A stretch of DNA of 7,024 nucleotides from Caldifarciminota bacterium (GCA_027033555.1 JALVLE010000399.1:1-7024), one strand, 5' to 3'; positions 1-6,597 are shown, counted from the stretch's first letter. Numbers and translations are program-made. Notes: generated by a model from the sequence alone, not told the origin.

Positions 1-2362
1 CATCTCTAAGCTCCTTAAGGATATCAATAGCGTTCTCCATGTATCCCTTTTCAAATATCACAGTGGCAAGTGAGAATTTCGTAACAAGATAAAAAATCCT
101 ATCTCTACGTGCATATTCAGTCTCAAGTGCCTTGATATAACACTCTTCGGCCTCTTTAAGCCTACCAAGCTTTCTGTAACAAACCCCAAGCTCCTGATAG
201 GCTTTTGCTAAATTTTGCATATCATTTATTTTCCGGGCCTCATCTATAATTTCTCTGTATAGAGAGATTGCATCCTCTATTTTTCCCTGCTTTACATAAA
301 TCCAGGCAAGCATCATTCTGGCACCGATTCTTATCTTTTCATCATTAAACTCATCAAGGAGTTGTTTGATAATCTTTAGGGCTTCCCCTTCTTTATCAAG
401 CATATCCTTTACATCTGCAAGTTTCAAAAGGTACCTGGGATTATTCGGGTATTTTTCAACGAGTCTCGTTAAAATCTCCTCTGCCTCTTTAAATTTGCCA
501 AGAGCATAATATGCTTCCTGAATATCATAAAGCACCTCATCATTGCCACTGAGCTTATAACTTTCATTAAAATACCTTAATGCAGAAGAAAAAGCAAATA
601 CACCCATGGCATTTCTTCCGGCTGTTCTGTAAAACTCGGCAGCCTTTTCCTTCTCGCCTACCATGGTGTAATGATATGCAAGGAAAGCGCTTTTTTCTTC
701 CCTTATGGCGCGTGGAACAAATTTCTCAAAGTATTCAAGTACCTTTCTATGATAATATACTCTCTTGCCTTTTGACATCTCATTTTTTATCACATCACCT
801 ATAAGTCCAGCAGGGAACATATACATTTTGTACGCTTTGTGTTGAACAAGTCCAGCACGCTCTATTCCATCTAACAAATTATAAAGCTCTCCCTCTCCAA
901 GAGAAGTGAGCTGGGCAAGGACATCTATAGAAACAGGTTCTCCGTATATAGCCATAAGCTCAAGTATTTTAAGATGTTCAGAGTCCAGGGAACGAAGTTT
1001 GCTTTTTATAATATTCTCGGCATTGGGTGTAAATACCTTCTCTGAATAAGCATCTGTATCCAGCTGCCACACCCCCTCTGAATCAGGATACAAAAGACCT
1101 TTTTCAAACAACGCCCTTACAACCTCTTCCACGTAATAAGGGTTTCCACCTGTGTTTTTAAAAACATACTCCTTTACTTCGTGGCTTATTTTTTCTCCCA
1201 AAATATTCCTCAAGAGCTCATTAACGTGTTCTTTGCCAAAGGGAACAACCTCTATTTTATACGTTTTTTCTTTAAAAACATCTTTCAGTCTGCTATACCC
1301 CTGTGAACCCTCATGCAACCTGAAAGTGCCAACTATTTTTACATTTTCATGACTCTTATATACATATTCCAGAAAAGCAACGGTTTCAGGGTCTATCCAC
1401 TGTATGTCATCTACTACAAATATAAAACCATCTTCGATGAATTCTTTTAAGAAAGTATAAATTGAATGAAGGAAAACTTCTTTTTCTTCCTTCCTGTCCG
1501 ATTTTAATCTATCTTCCGAGAGCTCCGGCACAAGACGAGCCACATGCTCTCTTATAATGGGAGAAAGCTCCTTGTAAACAGTCAAAAACTCACTCCGCCT
1601 CTCATTATATAACCCTCTAAGCATATTCCTGACCACATAATATGGGAAATCGTGATTCAGGCTAAACCCTCTCCCATAAAACAGCGTTTTTTTGTAGTTC
1701 TTAAAGAATTCCTCAAGCAACCGGGTTTTGCCCACTCCAACGTCCCCGTGAATAAGGATAAGGGTGTATGAAGGGTCTTCCAGCGCCTTTTCCATACTTT
1801 CAAGCTCATTTTTTCTGTTTACAAACTTTTTAGAAGGGATAGTGGGTTTCAGCTTCTCCCTGCGAGCAAAAAACACTCTTCCCTTTCCATGCTTTTTCGC
1901 AAGATAAAGACCTGCATCTGCAAATTGGAGCAACTCATCAATACTTCCTCCATCCTCAGGATACTGAGCTATACCTATGCTAACACCAACTCCCAGCGAT
2001 TTATAACACTCTGTGGTTTTCCACTTTTCAATAATTCGCTTAGCAACAATAAGCCCTGCATTTTTCTCCGTATGGGGAAGTATTATAATGAATTCATCAC
2101 CTCCGTATCGCACCAGAATATCAGATTTGCGCAAATAGTCTTTAAGAAAGCTAACAAACTCTTTTAAAACTCTATCTCCTTCCAGATGCCCTTTGAGATC
2201 ATTAACGCTTTTGAAATTGTCAAGGTCAAGCAAAAGGAGGGTGAAAGGGGTGTAGTATCTTTTGTACTTTTTTATCTCTATGGTCAGGTATTCATTTAGA
2301 AACCGCCGATTGTAAACGCCGGTCAGGTCGTCTAAAAAAGCCTCATCTTTCTTTTCAAACAT
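1..2362 (-). CDS. GGDEF diguanylate cyclase fused to STAND/AAA ATPase and TPR repeats (3' end outside window)
   Basis: A cytoplasmic signalling protein predicted to make c-di-GMP from GTP under control of an ATPase/TPR module. It is open for 787 codons and its C-terminus lies beyond position 1. Residues about 8-165 are a GGDEF domain: DLTGVYNRR near residue 12, metal-site D46 and D48, N54/D55, an intact GGDEF at 87-91, and an RxxD inhibitory site at R78-D81 with the usual five-residue spacing. After a short linker, FVNR near 180 opens an AAA_16/STAND ATPase: Walker A GDVGVGKT at 206-213, Walker B ending VVDD near 316-319, a probable sensor Arg at 348, and the STAND GNP motif at 406-408. A winged-helix-like part (about 455-530) precedes TPR-like helix pairs from about 555 to the edge, best seen at 611-640 and 715-750. 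No signal peptide or membrane helix is visible. The ATG overlaps the upstream phosphatase stop (TGATG). What it senses is unknown. Confidence 0.9.
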   Translation of the reverse strand, partial: MFEKKDEAFLDDLTGVYNRRFLNEYLTIEIKKYKRYYTPFTLLLLDLDNFKSVNDLKGHLEGDRVLKEFVSFLKDYLRKSDILVRYGGDEFIIILPHTEKNAGLIVAKRIIEKWKTTECYKSLGVGVSIGIAQYPEDGGSIDELLQFADAGLYLAKKHGKGRVFFARREKLKPTIPSKKFVNRKNELESMEKALEDPSYTLILIHGDVGVGKTRLLEEFFKNYKKTLFYGRGFSLNHDFPYYVVRNMLRGLYNERRSEFLTVYKELSPIIREHVARLVPELSEDRLKSDRKEEKEVFLHSIYTFLKEFIEDGFIFVVDDIQWIDPETVAFLEYVYKSHENVKIVGTFRLHEGSQGYSRLKDVFKEKTYKIEVVPFGKEHVNELLRNILGEKISHEVKEYVFKNTGGNPYYVEEVVRALFEKGLLYPDSEGVWQLDTDAYSEKVFTPNAENIIKSKLRSLDSEHLKILELMAIYGEPVSIDVLAQLTSLGEGELYNLLDGIERAGLVQHKAYKMYMFPAGLIGDVIKNEMSKGKRVYYHRKVLEYFEKFVPRAIREEKSAFLAYHYTMVGEKEKAAEFYRTAGRNAMGVFAFSSALRYFNESYKLSGNDEVLYDIQEAYYALGKFKEAEEILTRLVEKYPNNPRYLLKLADVKDMLDKEGEALKIIKQLLDEFNDEKIRIGARMMLAWIYVKQGKIEDAISLYREIIDEARKINDMQNLAKAYQELGVCYRKLGRLKEAEECYIKALETEYARRDRIFYLVTKFSLATVIFEKGYMENAIDILKELRD

Positions 2363-2994
2363 CAATAACGCTCCACTTCAAATTCAGGCAAGTGATGGGT
2401 AATGTTTAATTTCATAAGTGTGTATCCCCTTTCCTCTTCAAACTCAAGAACAGAATAGGAAGCTGTATCAAAATGCAACCTCCAGAAATAGGGCTTTGAT
2501 ATGTTTAAAAGTCCTGCAACCATGGGTTTTAAAACTGCCCTGTGAGTTACAATACAGATAACTCCACCCTGCCTGTATTCATTTTTTAATTTCTCTATTC
2601 CCTTTATAGCCCTTTTCTGTACCTCAAAAAGGGTCTCTGCTCCCTCAAGCCTCAATTCCTCCGGTTTTGTTATCCAGATTCGCCACTCTTCTGGATAATG
2701 GGATTTTATGAAATCTTTCTTTTTCCCCTCCCATATTGAGAGGTTGATATTATTAAACTCCTCCATTATTCTAACAGGGCGCCCCTGTGCAATAATTTTA
2801 GCAGTTTCATAGGCCCTTTTCAGTGGACTTGAGACAATGAGATCAAATTCTATACTACTGAGAGCCTGCGCAAGGCTCTTCGCCTGCCTTATTCCAAGCG
2901 GTGTAAGCGGGAAATCCTTTCTTCCTCTGAATAACCCTTCTCTGTTTCCTTCTGATTCACCGTGTCTGATAAGATAAAAAGTAAGCCGGGACAT
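2362..2994 (-). CDS. Histidine phosphatase family protein (phosphoglycerate mutase / CobC / PhoE-like)
   Basis: A 210-residue cytoplasmic protein of the histidine phosphatase superfamily, the usual length for the cofactor-independent-phosphatase branch (PhoE, CobC, GpmB). The N-terminal signature LIRHGES gives R10 and the phospho-acceptor H11; LTPLG follows at 30-34; SSPLKRAYETA supplies R60; VTHRAVLKP supplies the second histidine, H151. These line up closely with R9/H10/R59/H151 of Geobacillus PhoE as I recall it. In that alignment the proton-donor glutamate, normally in a pattern like REIHLGDWEG, is N82 (NNINLSIWEG, 81-90). The substrate cannot be told: alpha-ribazole phosphate, a sugar phosphate or another phosphomonoester are all possible, and no cobalamin genes are nearby. 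The start ATG has no Shine-Dalgarno. The gene overlaps the downstream GGDEF gene by one base. Family assignment is secure; activity is uncertain. Confidence 0.9.
   Translation of the reverse strand: MSRLTFYLIRHGESEGNREGLFRGRKDFPLTPLGIRQAKSLAQALSSIEFDLIVSSPLKRAYETAKIIAQGRPVRIMEEFNNINLSIWEGKKKDFIKSHYPEEWRIWITKPEELRLEGAETLFEVQKRAIKGIEKLKNEYRQGGVICIVTHRAVLKPMVAGLLNISKPYFWRLHFDTASYSVLEFEEERGYTLMKLNITHHLPEFEVERY
2371..2377 (-). promoter_or_regulatory. Ribosome binding site for the GGDEF-ATPase-TPR gene
   Basis: The minus strand reads AGTGGAG, with GGAG ending 8 nt before the ATG at 2362. It lies inside the last codons of the phosphatase gene. It supports the ATG that overlaps that gene's TGA, and suggests termination-reinitiation coupling between the two. 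Confidence 0.55.
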
Positions 2995-3054
2995 CTATTT
3001 TTATATTTAAAGGTATAAAGGGCGTTTTTTCAAGTCCTGCTTTTTTAAAAATAG
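2995..3054. repeat. 9-bp perfect inverted repeat in the leader of the phosphatase gene
   Basis: CTATTTTTA at 2995-3003 is the exact reverse complement of TAAAAATAG at 3046-3054, with 42 nt between. One arm touches the phosphatase ATG. The arms are almost all A/T, so chance is a serious explanation. They could be a protein-binding dyad or a weak long-range RNA hairpin. Confidence 0.35.
3005..3033 (-). promoter_or_regulatory. Possible promoter for the phosphatase - GGDEF pair
   Basis: On the minus strand TTGAAA (3033-3028) is followed after 17 nt by TTAAAT (3010-3005), a 5/6 and a 4/6 match to the sigma-70 hexamers. A transcript would begin about 3-4 nt before the ATG at 2994, so it would be almost leaderless, which agrees with the missing Shine-Dalgarno. 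The region is very AT-rich, so false matches are easy. Confidence 0.3.
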
Positions 3055-3077
3055 CCGGTGAGAGCCTTTTTTCTCTC

Positions 3078-3674
3078 TTACTTCCAGTTTTTTCCGCCTG
3101 CAATCTCATGCATCTTAGCGAGATTTCTGCCCAGCCTTATTGCATACTCAACTGCCTCTTTGTCCTCTAATGGGTCAAGAAAGTTCACAGAATAAGTAAA
3201 GGCATATGGGGGAAACATAAATCCCATATCATTAAGGGTACCCATAAGCTGCAAAATAGTCATCATGGCTCCATCTTCCTGAGCAGTTACGACAAAACCT
3301 CCAATTTTCCCATCCAGCATTTTGTTAACATTTTCTAAAGAGGTGAGCCTATCTATTAGATTTTTCATGCGTGCAGAGGGAGAGTACCAGTAAACCGGTG
3401 TAAGAAAAACGATAATATCCGTGTTTAGTATTTTTTCCATCACTATTTTGAAGTCATCGTTTAACTTTCCCTTAAGACACCGCTCAGGATTACACAGCGC
3501 CCCACTCTCACTTACACATCCCTCACAGAAATTTATCTCATAGTCCACAAGATGTAGATACTCCACTTCATACCCTCTCTCCTCAAGGCTTTCCTTCACC
3601 TTAAGGGAAAGTCTAAAGGTAATTCCCTTGTCCCTCCTTGAAGAACCATTTATAAAAAGCGCTCTTTTCTCCAT
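3078..3674 (-). CDS. NAD(P)H-dependent FMN oxidoreductase (flavodoxin fold) with a four-cysteine cluster
   Basis: A 198-residue soluble flavoprotein of the NADPH-dependent FMN reductase / iron-sulfur flavoprotein group. The start FINGSSRRDKGIT (8-19) is the FMN-phosphate loop of this flavodoxin-like fold, and TPVYWYSPSARMKNLIDR (92-109) is the characteristic second flavin-binding segment. Between them lie C50, C53, C61 and C66, spaced C-x2-C-x7-C-x4-C. In iron-sulfur flavoproteins a compact cysteine motif here binds a [4Fe-4S] cluster that passes electrons to FMN; the spacing here is looser than the classic C-x2-C-x2-C, so a cluster, a zinc site or redox disulfides are all possible. The physiological partner is unknown. 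The gene starts 32 nt after the antiporter stop, with a TATAAT just before the ATG and no Shine-Dalgarno, so it may have its own promoter. Confidence 0.88.
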   Translation of the reverse strand: MEKRALFINGSSRRDKGITFRLSLKVKESLEERGYEVEYLHLVDYEINFCEGCVSESGALCNPERCLKGKLNDDFKIVMEKILNTDIIVFLTPVYWYSPSARMKNLIDRLTSLENVNKMLDGKIGGFVVTAQEDGAMMTILQLMGTLNDMGFMFPPYAFTYSVNFLDPLEDKEAVEYAIRLGRNLAKMHEIAGGKNWK

Positions 3675-3681
3675 GTTCTAT

Positions 3682-3710
3682 ATTATACACCAGAGAGGAT
3701 GTATGGCTAA
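3682..3710 (-). promoter_or_regulatory. Candidate promoter of the FMN oxidoreductase gene, giving a leaderless mRNA
   Basis: The minus strand holds a perfect TATAAT at 3687-3682, 7 nt before the ATG (3674). A -35 box with a 17-nt spacer would be TTAGCC (3710-3705), which is poor. With normal -10 to start spacing, transcription would begin at or next to the ATG. ATACA and TGTAT (5 bp, 10-nt loop) flank the upstream side and overlap the -10, a weak operator candidate. Confidence 0.45.
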
Positions 3711-4948
3711 ACCCCTGAACCTCTCTCGCTCTGCCCGAATATTTCGTAATACACAGTCCTGAGAAAACTCCTCTCAATTAATGGCACCATAAGGGCAGAC
3801 AATAGAATGCTGAAAAACACCACTGCATAAACTGTATCTTTTATGACGCCTGAACCCGTTACGCCATAAAGAGATGGTATTGAGGCAAGGACCGCTGCAG
3901 CAAGACCTTTTGGAACCATCACACTCATAAAAGAAGCATCACGCCAGGGAATATCCCTGGCTCTGAATACCTTTATAACAAGCAATCTTCCCAAAAGTAT
4001 TGTCAATGTTATTAAAAAACCAGCAGAAATGATCCAGAAATCAGCCAGTCTCATGGAAAGTCCAAGATAAACGAAGAAAAAGGTCTTAAGAAGAAAAACA
4101 ATCTCACTGTAAAATGTTCTCTCCGTTCTGGTGACAGTTGCAAACCTGAGGCCTTTTAATTTAATGGGCATTTTGTCCTTTGGGATTTTAACGAGATTTG
4201 CAAGACTAATGCCAAAAGACAGAGAGGCTATAGCTCCACTATATCCCAGAAACTCAGCAATTCCATAGATTATAAATATAAAGGCAAGGGTTGAGAACAT
4301 TGTGTTGGGTATTTTCCTTACTTTTCTGATAATCGCGCCCCACAGCGTTGCACCAAGAAATCCAATTAATCCTGCCATTGTAAATGTGGCAAGTATCCTG
4401 CCTATAATTCTCCCAATGGAAAGATTGCCGGAGGCATAAGCTTCAAAAAGGGCAAAGCTCACAACAATGCAAATAACATCTGTGAAAGCGGACTCAAGAA
4501 ACAAAATAGTATAGGATTTTTCGGACATATTAAGGGTTCTTATTATGGGTACAACAACAGCCGAAGACGTGCCTCCAAGAATAGAACCTGTTATGAATGA
4601 TGCAAGCCAGTCTATCCCCGTAGAATAATGAATTATCACGCTGACTATAGTCATTGTAACCAAAAAAGAAGAAAGCATTATTCCCAGTGTATCATCAAAT
4701 GAATCTTCAAGTTCGGTAATATTAAGATTAACACCCCCCTCAAATAGTATAACTATTAAAGCAATGGTAGTTGCAACCTCCCCCACTTTACCAAAATCAA
4801 GAGGCGAAACAATGTGTAGCAGTGGACCAAGAATAATGCCCAAAATCATCAACATCAAGACGTCTGGAACCCTTGTTTTTTCAAACAGGGATGCAAACAA
4901 TATAGCAAGAAATGTAATAAGTCCTGTGAGAAATATTGCAAGAGCCAT
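3707..4948 (-). CDS. Cation:proton antiporter, CPA1/NhaP-like
   Basis: A 413-residue inner-membrane protein made almost wholly of hydrophobic helices (roughly 12-13), the size of an NhaP-type core without a TrkA/RCK or CNMP regulatory tail. It probably exchanges Na+ or K+ for H+ across the membrane. LILGIILGP-like glycine-rich helix at 34-42, ILFEGG at 67-72, GGTSSAVVVP at 125-134, and ESAFTD at 152-157 match the NhaP core helices. Aligned on archaeal NhaP, E70, E152, S153 and D157 fall on the ion-site residues. The Asn of the usual ND pair is T156, and the usual GPRG arginine is K347 (VPKGLAAAV, 345-353). The start lies 6 nt after the glycosylase stop with no clear Shine-Dalgarno, which suggests translation coupled to that gene. 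Ion specificity cannot be read from the sequence. Confidence 0.9.
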   Translation of the reverse strand: MALAIFLTGLITFLAILFASLFEKTRVPDVLMLMILGIILGPLLHIVSPLDFGKVGEVATTIALIVILFEGGVNLNITELEDSFDDTLGIMLSSFLVTMTIVSVIIHYSTGIDWLASFITGSILGGTSSAVVVPIIRTLNMSEKSYTILFLESAFTDVICIVVSFALFEAYASGNLSIGRIIGRILATFTMAGLIGFLGATLWGAIIRKVRKIPNTMFSTLAFIFIIYGIAEFLGYSGAIASLSFGISLANLVKIPKDKMPIKLKGLRFATVTRTERTFYSEIVFLLKTFFFVYLGLSMRLADFWIISAGFLITLTILLGRLLVIKVFRARDIPWRDASFMSVMVPKGLAAAVLASIPSLYGVTGSGVIKDTVYAVVFFSILLSALMVPLIERSFLRTVYYEIFGQSERGSGV

Positions 4949-4954
4949 ATCTTA

Positions 4955-5584
4955 TCAAAAAATCTGTTTAAGAGGACACGTGCTGCATAAAGGGCTACTC
5001 TTTTTGCAGTACTCTTTTCCAAGTTTAACAAAAAGAGCATGGTATTCCTTATACAGCTGAACATCATAAGGCAAATTATGCATAAAAAAACTCTGAACTT
5101 CGTGATAATTGGCATTCTCTCTTATTATTCTGTGTCTTGCAAGGACTCTTTTTGTATATGCATCCACAACAAAGACGGGTCTTTCCATAGCATAAAGGAG
5201 AATGGAATCTGCAGTTTCAGGACCTATACCTTTTATAGACAATAACTCATTTCTTATAACCTCTGTGGGGTCATTTATCTTAAGAAAACATCCTCCTTTT
5301 TTCTCAAGCCAAATGAGAAACTCTTTTAATCTCTGTGCCTTTTGCCTGTAAAACCCAGAAGGACGTATAAGCTCTGCCAGTTTATCATTATCAAGTTCAA
5401 GTAGCCTGTCTAAATACAGTAAATTTTTACTCTTCAGATTCCTTATGGCTTTCTCCACATTCTTCCAGGCAGTGTTCTGTGTAAGAATCGCTCCAATGGC
5501 TACCTCAAGCGGTGTCTCACCAGGCCACCAGTATTGGGGACCAAAGGCCTCATACAATATCTCATATATTTTTTTAAGAAGCAT
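4955..5584 (-). CDS. Endonuclease III-superfamily DNA glycosylase (MagIII / HP0602-like)
   Basis: A base-excision-repair glycosylase of the HhH-GPD superfamily, 209 residues from the preferred start. The N-terminal AIGAILTQNTAWKNVEKAI (30-48) is the diagnostic first helix pair. The helix-hairpin-helix reads LLSIKGIGPETAD (115-127), followed by VVDAYTKRV (139-147) with catalytic D141. Glu123 stands where bifunctional EndoIII has its Schiff-base lysine, so a monofunctional glycosylase (alkylated purines, as in MagIII) is likelier than an AP lyase. The C-terminus holds C193-x6-C200-x2-C203, the first three ligands of the EndoIII [4Fe-4S] loop; the fourth position is the final residue, F209. I chose the ATG at 5584 because it overlaps the radical SAM stop as TGATG, has AGAGGG 9 nt upstream, and starts at the family's normal N-terminus. 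An ATG at 5623 would add 13 residues. Confidence 0.87.
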   Translation of the reverse strand: MLLKKIYEILYEAFGPQYWWPGETPLEVAIGAILTQNTAWKNVEKAIRNLKSKNLLYLDRLLELDNDKLAELIRPSGFYRQKAQRLKEFLIWLEKKGGCFLKINDPTEVIRNELLSIKGIGPETADSILLYAMERPVFVVDAYTKRVLARHRIIRENANYHEVQSFFMHNLPYDVQLYKEYHALFVKLGKEYCKKSSPLCSTCPLKQIF

Positions 5585-6591
5585 CAAAATACGCCCTCTA
5601 TTCTGGTTTTGCAACGAGGGCATCTGCCATTTATCAGTCTGTTTTCAATCACATCAAAACCTTCTCTTTTTATAAGCAGCTCTCCACATACAGGACAATA
5701 CGTATCCTCTCCCATTCCATACACGTTTCCTATGTAAATGTATTTAAGCCCATTTTTTCGCCCTATTTCCTCTGCTTTTTTGAGCGTTTCAATACGAGTT
5801 GGTGGAACATGTCTCATTTTATAAGCCGGGTAAAACCGTGATATATGCCACGGGGTTCCCTCTCCCAGTTCATTTGCTATAAATTTGGTGATATTGTCTA
5901 TATCCTCATCCTTTGTGTTATAGCCGTCTATCATCAGAGTGGTTATCTCAAGCCATATACCCAGCTTTTTGTAAAGTTTTATTGACTTTAATACCTCATC
6001 CCTTCTCGCACCAACAACTTTTGCATAAAACTTCTTATCCCAGCCCTTTAAATCTATGTTCGCTGCATGAAGAAAGGGTGAAATGTCACGCAAAGGCTTT
6101 TCCTCAATGTATCCATTGGTAACAAATATATTTTTTATGCCAAATTCAACCGCCTTTTCAGCTATATCAAGGCTATACTCAAAGAAAACAGTAGGCTCAG
6201 TATAGGTATAGGCAATGACAGGAGTTCTATACTTTAATGCAATGGATACTACCTTTTCGGGAGGCAATTCATCACCCACTATCTTTCCAAGCAACACGGG
6301 AATATGCGCTATATCCCAGTTCTGGCAAAAAAGGCATCTAAAATTGCAACCAACACACGCTATGGAGAGTGCCGGGGAACCAGGTAAAAAGTGATACAGC
6401 GGCTTTTTCTCAATGGGGTCTATGTGAATGGCAACCACTTTTGCATAATTAAGAGAATAGAGCCTCCCTCCCAGATTTTTCCTTACCCCGCATATACCGG
6501 TCTTTCCTTCATGAATTATACATCTGTGTCTGCAAAGATTGCATCTTATTCTTTTATCATCTAATTTTTCCCAGTACAGAGCTTCTTTCAC
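5584..6591 (-). CDS. amrS: AmmeMemoRadiSam system radical SAM enzyme
   Basis: A 335-residue radical SAM protein of the group found across bacteria and archaea with AMMECR1 and MEMO proteins, often misnamed pyruvate formate-lyase activating enzyme. The order of parts is diagnostic: an N-terminal cysteine motif C17-x2-C20-x3-C24-x9-C34; the radical SAM [4Fe-4S] motif C82-x3-C86-x2-C89 (CNFRCLFC); the SAM-contacting strands around YTYTEPT (128-134) and FVTNGY (156-161); and a C-terminal zinc-ribbon-like pair C299-x2-C302 and C324-x2-C327. The reaction of this system is not established as far as I know. AMMECR1 and MEMO genes are absent from the window. The start is a GTG with AAGGG 6 nt upstream, 9 nt after the universal stress gene. 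The gene overlaps the glycosylase by one base. Confidence 0.9.
   Translation of the reverse strand: MKEALYWEKLDDKRIRCNLCRHRCIIHEGKTGICGVRKNLGGRLYSLNYAKVVAIHIDPIEKKPLYHFLPGSPALSIACVGCNFRCLFCQNWDIAHIPVLLGKIVGDELPPEKVVSIALKYRTPVIAYTYTEPTVFFEYSLDIAEKAVEFGIKNIFVTNGYIEEKPLRDISPFLHAANIDLKGWDKKFYAKVVGARRDEVLKSIKLYKKLGIWLEITTLMIDGYNTKDEDIDNITKFIANELGEGTPWHISRFYPAYKMRHVPPTRIETLKKAEEIGRKNGLKYIYIGNVYGMGEDTYCPVCGELLIKREGFDVIENRLINGRCPRCKTRIEGVF
5594..5599 (-). promoter_or_regulatory. Ribosome binding site deciding the glycosylase start
   Basis: AGAGGG on the minus strand lies 9 nt before the ATG at 5584, within the last codons of the radical SAM gene. It favours this start over the in-frame ATG at 5623, which would overlap the upstream gene by 40 nt. 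Confidence 0.55.
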
Positions 6592-6597
6592 TTTTTG

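Noticed and set aside
580..804. Plus-strand open frame of 74 codons
   Set aside because: It lies antisense to the TPR part of the GGDEF-ATPase-TPR gene, which reads as a coherent protein; this frame shows no recognisable domain.
1889..2167. Plus-strand open frame of 92 codons
   Set aside because: It is antisense to the GGDEF domain, and its composition looks like a shadow of that coding strand.
2362..2994. Glycolytic phosphoglycerate mutase
   Set aside because: The protein is shorter than typical GpmA and closer to the PhoE/CobC/GpmB phosphatase pattern, and the usual acid residue is changed.
3060..3077. Hairpin GAGAG/CTCTC after the FMN oxidoreductase stop as a terminator
   Set aside because: The stem is only 5 bp with an 8-nt loop, and CACCGGC rather than a T-run follows on the minus strand.
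4855..5115. Minus-strand open frame across the glycosylase-antiporter junction
   Set aside because: It runs out of frame through the conserved C-terminus of the glycosylase and the start of the antiporter, both clearly real.
5585..5623. ATG at 5623 as the glycosylase start
   Set aside because: It would add 13 residues that do not resemble the family and overlap the radical SAM gene by 40 nt; the TGATG at 5584 with AGAGGG upstream fits better.
5584..6591. Pyruvate formate-lyase activating enzyme
   Set aside because: The N-terminal four-cysteine motif and C-terminal zinc-ribbon pairs are typical of the AmmeMemoRadiSam radical SAM protein, and no glycyl radical enzyme gene is nearby.
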